Shown piece by piece: positions 35,879 through 42,705 of a DNA stretch of 42,705 nucleotides. Both the position numbers and the translations under genes were made by a program. Source of the stretch: Snuella sedimenti (GTDB lineage: Bacteria; Bacteroidota; Bacteroidia; Flavobacteriales; Flavobacteriaceae); the NCBI RefSeq assembly GCF_016428595.1, contig NZ_JAELVQ010000029.1, positions 1 to 42,705 on the forward strand. Reading direction: 5' to 3'. Numbering within the stretch: the stretch's first letter is position 1; each line of letters starts with the position of its first letter. The notes under the pieces were generated by a model, which saw only the letters and a program-made list of their open reading frames with translations, had not been told where the DNA came from and did not search any database.

Positions 35879-37468
35879 TTAATTAAATTCAGAAGTAAAA
35901 TGAAACTTTATGCTTGGATACTTTTGTTGGGTCATTTGCAAAGAAAAAGGTGAATCAGCTAAAAAGACTAACTGTTCTTGTTTATCCTTAGCTAAGAAGC
36001 GTTGTTTTACCCTTACAAATTCATTGTATTCTTCAGGTTTGGATCCATTAGGATCTATCCAACAGGCTTTATAAACATTCAAGTTTTCGTATCTACATTT
36101 TGCTCCGTATTCGTGTTCCAAACGGTATTGAATCACTTCATACTGTAAGGCACCAACAGTTCCTATCACTTTTCTACCGTTTAATTCTAGCGTAAACAAC
36201 TGTGCTACACCTTCATCCATTAATTGGTCAATGCCCTTATAAAGTTGTTTTGACTTTAAAGGATCGGCATTATTGATGTATCTAAAATGCTCTGGTGAAA
36301 AACTAGGTATACCCTTGTAATTTATAGCTTCTCCTTCGGTAAGTGTATCACCTATTTTAAAGTTCCCTGTATCGTGAAGCCCAACAATGTCTCCAGGATA
36401 CGATATATCGACAATTTCCTTTTTTTCAGCAAAAAAGGCATTAGGGCTGGAAAACTTTAGTTTTTTATTATGTCGAACATGTAAGTAAGGTGTATTTCTC
36501 TTAAATGTACCAGAAACAATTTTAATAAAAGCCAAGCGATCTCTATGGTTAGGATCCATATTGGCGTGGATTTTAAAAACAAAGCCGCTAAACTTATCTT
36601 CATTAGGATTTACAATACGTTCTTCACTTTGTTTTGGCCTTGGTTTTGGTGCAATATCGATAAAACAATCCAGTAGTTCGCGAACACCAAAATTATTTAA
36701 GGCAGATCCGAAAAAAACAGGTTGTAGGTCTCCATTTAAATAATCTTCTCTATTAAAGGCTGGGTAGATGCCTTCAACAAGTTCGATTTCCTCCCTTAAG
36801 GTCTCTGCGGCGGTATTACCAACAAGCGTGTTAAGTTCTGGCGATTGTAAATCGGATATTTCAATAGTTTCTTCAATATCCTTTCTACTGTCACCACTAA
36901 AGAGATTGATGTTCCTTTCCCAAATATTATATATCCCCTTAAACTCATAGCCCATACCTATAGGGAAACTTAAGGGCACGACATTTAAACCAAGTTTTTG
37001 CTCAATTTCATCTAAAAGGTCAAAGGCGTCTTTACCTTCCCTATCCATTTTGTTAATAAACACAATCATTGGAATGTTACGCATACGACAAACTTCAACC
37101 AATTTCTCTGTTTGTTCCTCAACACCTTTGGCAACATCAATAACAACAATAACACTATCTACAGCCGTTAAGGTTCTAAAGGTATCTTCAGCAAAATCTT
37201 TATGCCCAGGCGTATCGAGAATGTTAATCTTTATGCCGTTGTATTCAAAAGCTAAAACCGAAGTGGCAACCGATATACCACGTTGGCGCTCAATCTCCAT
37301 AAAGTCACTAGTGGCCCCTTTTTTTATTTTATTACTTTTTACGGCACCAGCTTCCTGAATGGCACCTCCAAAAAGAAGTAATTTTTCGGTTAAAGTTGTT
37401 TTACCGGCATCTGGATGGGAAATGATTCCAAATGTACGTCTGCGTTGTATTTCTTTTATTAAACTCAT
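35879..37468 (-). CDS. prfC: Peptide chain release factor 3
   Basis: 529-residue translational GTPase that removes RF1/RF2 from the ribosome after termination. The G1 loop is [20 protein letters not shown]3 is [14 protein letters not shown] and G4 [10 protein letters not shown]. The C-terminal RF3 domain includes [20 protein letters not shown] and [16 protein letters not shown]. Length is normal. It has a good promoter box (TATCTTTG on the minus strand, 37498-37491), giving a short leader of about 17 bases. Confidence 0.96.
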   Translation of the reverse strand: MSLIKEIQRRRTFGIISHPDAGKTTLTEKLLLFGGAIQEAGAVKSNKIKKGATSDFMEIERQRGISVATSVLAFEYNGIKINILDTPGHKDFAEDTFRTLTAVDSVIVVIDVAKGVEEQTEKLVEVCRMRNIPMIVFINKMDREGKDAFDLLDEIEQKLGLNVVPLSFPIGMGYEFKGIYNIWERNINLFSGDSRKDIEETIEISDLQSPELNTLVGNTAAETLREEIELVEGIYPAFNREDYLNGDLQPVFFGSALNNFGVRELLDCFIDIAPKPRPKQSEERIVNPNEDKFSGFVFKIHANMDPNHRDRLAFIKIVSGTFKRNTPYLHVRHNKKLKFSSPNAFFAEKKEIVDISYPGDIVGLHDTGNFKIGDTLTEGEAINYKGIPSFSPEHFRYINNADPLKSKQLYKGIDQLMDEGVAQLFTLELNGRKVIGTVGALQYEVIQYRLEHEYGAKCRYENLNVYKACWIDPNGSKPEEYNEFVRVKQRFLAKDKQEQLVFLADSPFSLQMTQQKYPSIKFHFTSEFN

Positions 37469-37490
37469 AAATAATTGTGCAAATGGGTTG

Positions 37491-37498
37491 CAAAGATA
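37491..37498 (-). promoter_or_regulatory. -7 promoter box of prfC
   Basis: Minus-strand TATCTTTG, an exact TAnnTTTG match, 23 bases before the prfC ATG. A TTG about 24 bases further upstream may be the -33 box. Confidence 0.6.
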
Positions 37499-37582
37499 CT
37501 ATTATTAACTGCAATATATATACAAGAGGATGTGGGTTTTTAAATTTGTATCTAGAATAATGAATTTTAAAAATTAACTTGG

Positions 37583-37590
37583 TATTTTTG
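37583..37590 (+). promoter_or_regulatory. -7 promoter box of idi
   Basis: TATTTTTG, an exact TAnnTTTG match, ends only 7 bases before the idi ATG at 37598. The transcript would start at or within a few bases of the start codon. Confidence 0.55.
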
Positions 37591-37597
37591 TGTCATT

Positions 37598-38119
37598 ATG
37601 GAAGAAGAAAAAGTAATCCTTGTTAACGAGAATAACGAACAAATAGGTTTAATGCCTAAAATGGAAGCTCATGAAAAAGCATTGTTGCATCGTGCTTTTT
37701 CCGTATTTGTTTTTAATGATAAAAATGAATTAATGCTGCAGCAACGTGCGTTTAACAAGTACCATTCTCCTGGGCTTTGGACCAACACATGCTGTAGCCA
37801 TCAACGTGATGGAGAAACTAACATTGAAGCAGGAAGAAGACGTTTACGGGAAGAAATGGGGTTTACTGTAGACTTGACAGAGTCAATTTCCTTTATTTAT
37901 AAGGCACCTTTTGATAATGGCTTAACCGAACATGAATACGATCATGTTTTGTTGGGAAAGTATAACGGCGCTCCTAAAATAAATTTGGATGAAGTGGCAG
38001 CTTGGAAATGGATGCCATTAGAAGAAGTTAAAGCAGATATAGCTTTACATCCCGAACTATATACAGAGTGGTTCAAGGTTATTTTTGATAAGTTCTATAC
38101 GCACATTAATATTGCTTAA
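37598..38119 (+). CDS. idi: Isopentenyl-diphosphate delta-isomerase, type I
   Basis: 173-residue NUDIX-fold enzyme that interconverts isopentenyl and dimethylallyl diphosphate in isoprenoid synthesis. The catalytic cysteine lies in WTNTCCSH, the catalytic glutamate region is EHEYDHVLLG, and the NUDIX-like helix is GRRRLREEMGF. Length matches bacterial type I enzymes. The queD-like gene starts right after the stop (38121), so the two are cotranscribed. The mRNA may be nearly leaderless. Confidence 0.94.
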   Translation: MEEEKVILVNENNEQIGLMPKMEAHEKALLHRAFSVFVFNDKNELMLQQRAFNKYHSPGLWTNTCCSHQRDGETNIEAGRRRLREEMGFTVDLTESISFIYKAPFDNGLTEHEYDHVLLGKYNGAPKINLDEVAAWKWMPLEEVKADIALHPELYTEWFKVIFDKFYTHINIA

Positions 38120-38120
38120 A

Positions 38121-38531
38121 ATGGAAGTAACTGTTAGCAGAAAGGCACATTTTAATGCAGCGCACCGGTTGTATAGAAAAGATTGGAGCGATGAAAAAAA
38201 CAATACAGTTTTTGGTAAATGCAATAACCCTAGTTTTCATGGTCATAACTATGAGTTGATAGTGAGTGTTACGGGTGAGATTGATCCAGAAACAGGTTAT
38301 GTTATTGATGTGAAAATTCTAAAAGAAATTATTAAAACAGAGGTGGAGGATGCTTTCGATCATAAGAATTTAAATATAGATGTCTTGGAGTTTAAAAATT
38401 TAAACCCAACAGCAGAGAACATAGCTGTTGTAATCTATAACAAAATAAAACCTCAATTAGCATCTCATTTAAAATTAGAGATTACACTTTTTGAAACACC
38501 CCGCAATTTTGTAAGCTATTCGGGCAATTAA
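38121..38531 (+). CDS. queD: 6-carboxytetrahydropterin synthase / 6-pyruvoyl-tetrahydropterin synthase family
   Basis: 136-residue member of the QueD/PTPS family. Zinc-binding histidines are in FNAAHR and FHGHNY; the catalytic cysteine is in FGKCNNP and the Asp-His pair in AFDHKNLN. In bacteria the usual role is the second step of queuosine (7-deazaguanine) synthesis from dihydroneopterin triphosphate; some members make other pterins, so the symbol is tentative. The start is the ATG at 38121, one base after the idi stop; an upstream in-frame start would lie inside idi. The active-site set looks complete. Confidence 0.88.
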   Translation: MEVTVSRKAHFNAAHRLYRKDWSDEKNNTVFGKCNNPSFHGHNYELIVSVTGEIDPETGYVIDVKILKEIIKTEVEDAFDHKNLNIDVLEFKNLNPTAENIAVVIYNKIKPQLASHLKLEITLFETPRNFVSYSGN

Positions 38532-38550
38532 AAAAGAATAAAATATAAAT

Positions 38551-38729
38551 ATGAAATGAGCCATAACAAATCTTGATACCCACCGAGATGATTATTGGCG
38601 AATTACATCTGACCTATGAAAAACAATAAAATTTAAACAGATGAAATGAGCCATAACAAATCTTGATATTCACCGAGATGATTATTGGCGAATTACATCT
38701 GACCCATGAAAAGCAATAAATATAAACAG
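38551..38729 (+). repeat. 90-bp tandem duplication before manA
   Basis: Two copies, 38551-38640 and 38641-38729, differ at only a few bases plus a one-base indel. Each begins ATGAAATGAGCCATAAC and includes a small dyad AGATG...CATCT. The second copy ends exactly where the manA ATGAAA begins, so ATGAAA occurs at 38551, 38641 and 38730. The role is unknown. Confidence 0.9.
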
Positions 38730-39701
38730 ATGAAAAATACATTATACCCCATTAAGTTCACACCTATTTTAAAAGATAAAATTTGGGGAGGACAAAAGTT
38801 GAAGAACTTGTTAAATAAAGAATCAAACTTGCCCAATATTGGTGAGAGCTGGGAAATAAGTGATGTGGAGGGAGATACATCAGTTGTGTCTAATGGCGGT
38901 TTGAAAGGACAATCCTTAAAATACCTTCTAGAGAATTTCAAATCAGATTTAATAGGAGAGAAGAACTATAAACAGTTTGGAAATAAATTTCCTTTGTTGA
39001 TTAAATTTATCGATGCCAGAGAAGATTTATCGATACAGTTACACCCAAATGATAAACTAGCAGCTGAGCGCCATAATTCTTTTGGGAAAACTGAGATGTG
39101 GTATACCATGCAAGCCGATGAAGGAGCTAATCTAATTGTAGGGTTTAATCAAAAAATGACGCGAGAAACGTATTTAAAGCATTTAGAAAGCAAAACGCTT
39201 ACCGATATCTTGAATTTTGACAAGGTGAAAGCAGGAGATACTTATTTTATAGAAGTTGGAAGGGTACATGCTATAGGAGCAGGAGTTATGGTTGCCGAAA
39301 TACAGCAAACAAGTGATATTACGTATAGAGTATATGATTGGGATCGTGTTGATGACCAAGGGAACGAGCGAGAGTTACACAACGACTTGGCTATCGATGC
39401 TTTTGATTTTGATATGGAAGATAATTTTAGAGTAAACTATTCTAAAACAGAAAACCAATCTAATGAAATGGTTAGTTGTCCTTATTTTACAACAAGTTAT
39501 TTAGAAGTAACAGAAACGCTTAAAAGAGAAAACGATCACGATTCATTTATGATTTATATTTGTGTTGAGGGCGAAGCAGAAATAAAAACAGAAGCAGCTA
39601 CTGAGAAGATAAAGAAGGGGGAGACACTGTTAATGCCTGCAGCAATAGAGAATTTTGAAATTAGTGCAGCTAGTGCAAAGTTATTAGAGGTTTACGTATA
39701 A
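38730..39701 (+). CDS. manA: Mannose-6-phosphate isomerase, class I
   Basis: 323-residue zinc enzyme that interconverts fructose-6-phosphate and mannose-6-phosphate, feeding cell-surface glycan synthesis. Zinc ligands are in SIQLHPND and near VGRVHAIGAGVMVAEIQQ; the N-terminus TPILKDKIWGGQKL and ESWEISD are typical. A C-terminal cupin-like barrel completes the fold. The start is taken at the ATG at 38730 (MKNTLYPIKF). An in-frame ATG at 38706 adds MKSNKYKQ from the upstream duplication, made possible by the one-base deletion in copy 2; that longer form is possible but not needed. Confidence 0.93.
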   Translation: MKNTLYPIKFTPILKDKIWGGQKLKNLLNKESNLPNIGESWEISDVEGDTSVVSNGGLKGQSLKYLLENFKSDLIGEKNYKQFGNKFPLLIKFIDAREDLSIQLHPNDKLAAERHNSFGKTEMWYTMQADEGANLIVGFNQKMTRETYLKHLESKTLTDILNFDKVKAGDTYFIEVGRVHAIGAGVMVAEIQQTSDITYRVYDWDRVDDQGNERELHNDLAIDAFDFDMEDNFRVNYSKTENQSNEMVSCPYFTTSYLEVTETLKRENDHDSFMIYICVEGEAEIKTEAATEKIKKGETLLMPAAIENFEISAASAKLLEVYV

Positions 39702-39702
39702 A

Positions 39703-39732
39703 AAAATCCCAAGCGTTATACTCGGGAATTTT
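39703..39732. terminator. Probable terminator between convergent genes
   Basis: AAAATCCC and GGGAATTTT form an A/T-flanked hairpin with a bulge. It lies between the manA stop and the end of the opposing gene. Confidence 0.55.
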
Positions 39733-39734
39733 AT

Positions 39735-40106
39735 TTAGCAAGCTGTTTTGTTTTGCTGAAAAGTATACTTTTCTAAAGGAAAACCAAATAATGCAGTGCA
39801 AATGGTTTCATGACGATTAGAAGCTTTTTTAGCTTTTGTTACCATAATATTTACCAAATATCCGTTAGCATCTTGCTTTACTAATTGAGTTTGTATGGTA
39901 AGATTGTCGTTTAAAAATGCGTTTTTATGCATTTTAAATTTGTAGTCGGTAAACTCAGGAATAGCATGTAAATAAAATTCTTTAACGGGCATCAATGCAG
40001 CCGCTTTAATTCTATTGTATAATATATTCGGAAGCAAGAACCCGTTTGGATTGCTTACTTTTTTTGTTACTGTAAAAGTTGTGTTTATATGTGTTATCGT
40101 GTTCAT
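39735..40106 (-). CDS. Uncharacterised protein, possible hotdog-like fold
   Basis: 123-residue protein that I do not recognise. No signal peptide or transmembrane segment is visible; it should be cytoplasmic. The second half (DNLTIQTQLVKQDANGYLVN, then HETICTALFGFPLEKY) has the alternating strand pattern and order seen in hotdog-fold thioesterases and dehydratases, but no catalytic motif is apparent, so this is a weak inference. The ATG at 40106 is the first good start. It is convergent with manA. No TAnnTTTG box is evident upstream. Confidence 0.55.
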   Translation of the reverse strand: MNTITHINTTFTVTKKVSNPNGFLLPNILYNRIKAAALMPVKEFYLHAIPEFTDYKFKMHKNAFLNDNLTIQTQLVKQDANGYLVNIMVTKAKKASNRHETICTALFGFPLEKYTFQQNKTAC

Positions 40107-40272
40107 TGTTTTAAGTTTTAGGGGTATTGAAAAAGATGGATAGGCCTGTAGTTGTAGTACGTGTTAAATAAGACGTAGTAGCAATTGTAAAAACTAATAA
40201 AGCGTTGAAGGATGTTAAGTTTGAAGGATTTCATTGTTTTCATGATTTTAAAAATTTAATTGTTAAATAAAA

Positions 40273-40303
40273 AAAAGGTGCTTTTTTTAAAAAGCACCTT
40301 TTC
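40273..40303 (-). terminator. Intrinsic terminator, stronger on the minus strand
   Basis: AAAAGGTGCTTTTT and AAAAAGCACCTTTT form a near-perfect hairpin. On the minus strand it is followed by an uninterrupted T run. No annotated gene on either side uses it, which points to a small gene on the minus strand just to the right. Confidence 0.75.
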
Positions 40304-40330
40304 TGTTTATAGTTGTAATATATTTTACAT

Positions 40331-40444
40331 TTATTCAAGATGCATAAAGGGATGTTTAGTTTTAAACATAACAAGAATTGCCGATTTCCACTGTTGCGAA
40401 ATACGGTTGCAATTTTGTTTATATAAGACCTTTAATACATTCAT
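40331..40444 (-). CDS. Candidate 37-residue small protein
   Basis: A minus-strand ORF of 37 codons plus stop starts at the ATG at 40444 (MNVLKVLYKQNCNRISQQWK, continuing SAILVMFKTKHPFMHLE). Its composition, with one Trp, a Cys, basic residues and a hydrophobic middle, looks like a real protein rather than AT-rich noise. Its stop is followed after 27 bases by a strong minus-strand terminator with a long T run that has no other user. No good TAnnTTTG promoter is seen. It is amphipathic and basic; function is unknown. It could alternatively be a small regulatory RNA over the same span. Confidence 0.45.
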   Translation of the reverse strand: MNVLKVLYKQNCNRISQQWKSAILVMFKTKHPFMHLE

Positions 40445-40521
40445 AGGTGTAAAACTAGGAATTAATTTTTTATTTAGCTAATATTTAAATTAATTATGCC
40501 TAATTATATTTAGGATTAATG

Positions 40522-40529
40522 TAATTTTG
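40522..40529 (+). promoter_or_regulatory. -7 promoter box of the 89-residue protein gene
   Basis: TAATTTTG, an exact TAnnTTTG match, 25 bases before the ATG at 40554. No clear -33 box. Confidence 0.5.
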
Positions 40530-40553
40530 TCGCAAATAAAATACAATTTAGTT

Positions 40554-40823
40554 ATGGCAAATAAAAGAGACCTTAAGAAAGACATTAATTATGTATTAGG
40601 TGATATTATTGAGGCAGTTTATGTTTGGGAATATACAAATACAGATAAAGATACCAAAGCGAGTTCGGCTATTATAGATGAGGCTATCGAAACTTTTGAC
40701 GATTTAATTGCTAAGGTTAACAATAGAAGTGTAGAGGATAAAAAGGCTCATTTTAAGGCAATTAATCAGGAACTTGAAGTTAAAGGAAAAGAACTAATTG
40801 AAAAGGTTAATAAATTAGGTTAA
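40554..40823 (+). CDS. Uncharacterised small helical protein
   Basis: 89-residue acidic/basic, all-helical protein with no signal peptide or membrane segment. It starts MANKRDLKKDINYVLGDIIE and ends in a lysine-rich amphipathic helix (KAIN to KVNKLG). It looks like a conserved flavobacterial hypothetical protein, but I do not recognise a named family and propose no function. The ATG at 40554 is preferred: the upstream in-frame start at 40527 lies inside the promoter box. It has its own promoter and is followed by the tRNA-Thr gene. Confidence 0.75.
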   Translation: MANKRDLKKDINYVLGDIIEAVYVWEYTNTDKDTKASSAIIDEAIETFDDLIAKVNNRSVEDKKAHFKAINQELEVKGKELIEKVNKLG

Positions 40824-40840
40824 TTTTTTTAGGCAGTTTT

Positions 40841-40871
40841 TTTGCAAATATTGTTTTTCATTTTATATTTG
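40841..40871 (+). promoter_or_regulatory. Promoter of the second tRNA-Thr gene
   Basis: TTTG at 40841-40844, 19 bases, then TATATTTG at 40864-40871: a textbook Bacteroidetes promoter. The transcript would start about 8 bases before the tRNA. Confidence 0.75.
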
Positions 40872-40885
40872 CGCCCGATTAAAGT

Positions 40886-40959
40886 GCCGATGTAGCTCAG
40901 CTGGCTAGAGCAGCTGATTTGTAATCAGCAGGTCGTGGGTTCGAGTCCCTCCATCGGCT
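40886..40959 (+). tRNA. tRNA-Thr (anticodon UGU), second copy
   Basis: 74 bases, identical in body to the copy at 21506 except for the compensated last acceptor pair (GCCGATG/CATCGGC instead of GCCGATA/TATCGGC). Anticodon loop TTTGTAA. CCA is not encoded. Monocistronic, with its own promoter and terminator. Confidence 0.96.
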
Positions 40960-40968
40960 CTAAAAGCA

Positions 40969-41002
40969 AAAAAGTCCAGTTTTTATTAGCTGGACTTTTT
41001 TT
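40969..41002 (+). terminator. Intrinsic terminator of tRNA-Thr
   Basis: AAAGTCCAG (40971-40979) and CTGGACTTT (40990-40998) form a 9-bp stem, then a T run to 41002. It lies ten bases after the tRNA. Confidence 0.85.
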
Positions 41003-41073
41003 ATGAAAAAGAAGTATCAAGTCGATAATACTACTAGGTGCCTTTGTCTTTTTATTATTATGGAAAAGTTATC

Positions 41074-41766
41074 CTATTTACTTTTTATGGCATCAATATA
41101 AGATTGCAATTCTTGTCCGTATTTAGAAGCCTTTATTTTGGGAGTTAAAGAGTTGTTAATTGTGTCAAGATAGTTAACTTTAGCATCATAAATTTCTGTA
41201 AGTGCTAAATATGGAGCCACTTCACTGTCTTTGTTGTTAATAGCGAAATTTACAGTGTATAAATATTTGCGTTTTGTAAGGTTGTTAAATAAACTGCCAA
41301 TGTTGTTTATTTTACTGGAATCACCATTTTTCTGAGCTTCTAAGTTTTCTTTTATTAAATCTAGGTTTTTACTGTTTAATCGTGCTATAATCGCTTGGTA
41401 TTCTTCTAGAGTTTCTTGTTGGCTACATCCTTTAATTTTAGCATCGTAATTAAAGTTTTTTAATGTCGTATTAACTTCTGTGATACCTTTATCGGCAAAA
41501 AACACAATGCGGTTGTCTTCATTACTGTTCTTGTCTAAGTACAAAAAGAACACTTCAGGGGATTCTATGGCACTGTGCAATTCAAATGTTGGATCGCCAT
41601 TAATGTGAAGTGAGTCGATTGTTATAAGTGTGGAATCTTGTATTTTCTTGAGGTATACTGTTCCTTTTTTTAGTCCTTTTATGCTACCCTTAACGGTTAA
41701 GTCGTGTTGGGTTTTAGAACATGATGCGATAACGATTACAGCGAAAGCTAATATTAATTTTTTCAT
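41074..41766 (-). CDS. DUF4369-domain lipoprotein
   Basis: 230-residue predicted lipoprotein. The signal peptide MKKLILAFAVIVIASC ends in a lipobox with C16. A DUF4369-like domain follows (LTVKGSIKGLKKGTVYLKKI, DSLHINGDPTFELHSAIESP, VFFLYLDKN). Such domains usually precede a thioredoxin-like domain; here the C-terminal half (about 120-230) is instead helical and charged with no CxxC motif, so no redox role is suggested. The start at 41766 is preferred over a TTG two codons upstream. The gene lies 48 bases downstream of the DUF819 gene on the same strand and may share its transcript. Confidence 0.82.
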   Translation of the reverse strand: MKKLILAFAVIVIASCSKTQHDLTVKGSIKGLKKGTVYLKKIQDSTLITIDSLHINGDPTFELHSAIESPEVFFLYLDKNSNEDNRIVFFADKGITEVNTTLKNFNYDAKIKGCSQQETLEEYQAIIARLNSKNLDLIKENLEAQKNGDSSKINNIGSLFNNLTKRKYLYTVNFAINNKDSEVAPYLALTEIYDAKVNYLDTINNSLTPKIKASKYGQELQSYIDAIKSK

Positions 41767-41814
41767 CTTCAATCTACTTTTTAAGAACGCAAATATGCTA
41801 ATAAAAATTGAGAA

Positions 41815-42552
41815 TTATCCGGTTGTTGAAGCTAATTCCATTAAAATGGTACATGCAATTGCGGAAATAGTACCTATGGCATATCCAAATACAGCAAGTA
41901 GCACACCTACTGTTGCCAATGAAGGGTGGAAAGCCGAAGCAACGATTGGGGCAGAAGCAGCACCTCCAACATTAGCTTGACTGCCAACAGCTAAGAAAAA
42001 ATAGGGTGCTTTAATAAGTTTAGCTATTAAAATCAATAGTCCGGCATGAATGCTCATCCAAACAATCCCGATAGCTATTAAGCCTACATTGTCGAAGATG
42101 AGTTTTAAATCCATTTTCATACCTATGGATGCTACCAATATGTATATGAATATACTACCAATTTTGCTAGCACCAGTTCCTTCGTAGTTTCTAGCTTTAG
42201 TATAGGATAGTAATATGGCAATTATGGTCGCAATACTTATCATCCAAAAGAAACTAGACTCTAGAAATGTGAACATGTTTCTGGTTGTAGCATTTTCGAT
42301 AGAAGCAATATTTTCGCTAAAGAAGGGAGTAATATAGCCAGAAAACAGGTGTGCTATGCTTACAGCTCCAAAGGCTATGGCAAGCATAATCATATAATCT
42401 GTTAATGAAGGATGTTTTTTGATGCCTTCAGTAAATGATGAAACCTTTTCTTTTAAATCTTCAATAGACTTAGTATCTGCTTTTAACCATTTGTTGATCC
42501 TTTGTCGTTTTCCGATACCTATCAATAAAATGGCCATCCATATATTGGCCAC
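41815..42552 (-). CDS. DUF819 family membrane protein, C-terminal part only
   Basis: About 245 residues matching the second part of DUF819 (YjcL-like) integral membrane proteins: IVANIWMAILLIGIGKRQRI, a charged cytoplasmic stretch, then six or so helices ending in SQANVGGAASAPIVASAFHP and VLLAVFGYAIGTI. Whole family members are near 400 residues, so about 150 N-terminal residues are missing. Recognisable similarity ends at about 42555. The frame nevertheless stays open to the window edge (42705) through a 33-bp duplication and unrelated sequence. GTG at 42552 is the only usable start inside the conserved part. Either the gene was broken by rearrangement or the right edge is a misassembly; transport function is unknown even for whole members. 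Confidence 0.75.
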   Translation of the reverse strand: MANIWMAILLIGIGKRQRINKWLKADTKSIEDLKEKVSSFTEGIKKHPSLTDYMIMLAIAFGAVSIAHLFSGYITPFFSENIASIENATTRNMFTFLESSFFWMISIATIIAILLSYTKARNYEGTGASKIGSIFIYILVASIGMKMDLKLIFDNVGLIAIGIVWMSIHAGLLILIAKLIKAPYFFLAVGSQANVGGAASAPIVASAFHPSLATVGVLLAVFGYAIGTISAIACTILMELASTTG

Positions 42553-42618
42553 AATAACTAAGTGTTCATGTGGTCTGTAAGACCAAATAACTAAGTGTTC
42601 ATGTGGTCTGTAAGACCA
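42553..42618. repeat. 33-bp perfect tandem duplication at DUF819 break
   Basis: Two identical 33-bp units (42553-42585 and 42586-42618), each beginning AATAACTAAGTGTTCATG and containing the palindrome GGTCTGTAAGACC. The unit is 11 codons long, so the DUF819 reading frame is kept (WSYRPHEHLVI read twice on the minus strand). Confidence 0.9.
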
Positions 42619-42705
42619 AACAAGAACACCGTGTTGACTGAACCGGTTTTGGTCGGTTAGCCTACTATGGGGATTGCCTTGTTTTTTGTGAAGGCTTCTT
42701 CGGGA
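42619..42705. other. Unidentified sequence at the right window edge
   Basis: 87 bases unlike DUF819. They contain short dyads in series: AACACCGTGTT and AACCG...CGGTT. The minus frame is open but the peptide resembles nothing I know. It may be the end of a mobile element or an assembly edge. Confidence 0.4.

Noticed and set aside
40260-40481. 73-codon plus-strand ORF
   Set aside because: It starts in an A-run next to a terminator and is the shadow of the minus-strand small ORF candidate.
42553-42618. Possible CRISPR array from the 33-bp repeats
   Set aside because: The two units touch without spacers and there are no cas genes nearby.

Overview
This window reads as chromosomal DNA of a Bacteroidetes bacterium, most likely a marine-type member of the Flavobacteriaceae. 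The support is: low GC; many promoters matching the Bacteroidetes consensus (TTG, about 19 bases, TAnnTTTG); almost no Shine-Dalgarno sequences except a strong one before rpsU; and flavobacterial families such as DUF2851, DUF3467, DUF1573, the ECF sigma/RskA pair and the YjdI-type ferredoxin. Most of the window is housekeeping DNA. No phage, CRISPR array, toxin-antitoxin, secretion or defence cluster is visible. I did not find a clear new multi-gene system; the unusual content is small-scale structure in and between genes.

Layout. 1-271: truncated IS1595-type transposase running off the left edge. 347-6646: aquaporin, then leftward aminotransferase, murB, ECF sigma factor and membrane anti-sigma factor, then a secreted aspartyl-protease/PDZ protein and a DUF1573 protein. 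6981-12038: valS and katG, with a large dyad at the katG promoter. 12195-19496: lipoprotein, DUF2851, PspC-like protein, K+ channel, AGCS symporter, helix-hairpin-helix protein with an intrinsic terminator inside its first codons, and acyl-CoA dehydrogenase. 19583-21404: rpsU, a 162-bp MITE, xerC-type recombinase and hpf.

21506-35243 is the translation/transcription core: tRNA-Thr(UGU), tRNA-Tyr, tRNA-Gly, tRNA-Thr(GGU), tuf, tRNA-Trp, secE, nusG, rplK, rplA, rplJ, rplL, rpoB, rpoC and a DUF3467 gene. The tRNA-tuf part has the same order as thrU-tyrU-glyT-thrT-tufB of E. coli. 35487-39701: ferredoxin-like protein, prfC, idi, queD-like gene and manA. 39735-42705: small unknown genes, a second tRNA-Thr(UGU), a DUF4369 lipoprotein and a DUF819 membrane protein whose N-terminal part is replaced by unrelated sequence at the right edge.

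The structures most worth a second look are: (1) a 101/99-bp tandem repeat that repeats the 3' end of the DUF3467 gene, followed by a synonymously diverged third copy; (2) a 90-bp tandem duplication ending exactly at the manA start codon; (3) a perfect 15-bp terminator hairpin encoded in codons 5-19 of the helix-hairpin-helix gene; (4) a 33-bp in-frame duplication at the break in the DUF819 gene; (5) the strong Shine-Dalgarno of rpsU in a genome that otherwise ignores it; (6) a 12-bp inverted repeat at the katG promoter; (7) a run of nine G in the FAD motif of murB; and (8) an unlisted 37-codon gene candidate with its own terminator at 40331-40444.
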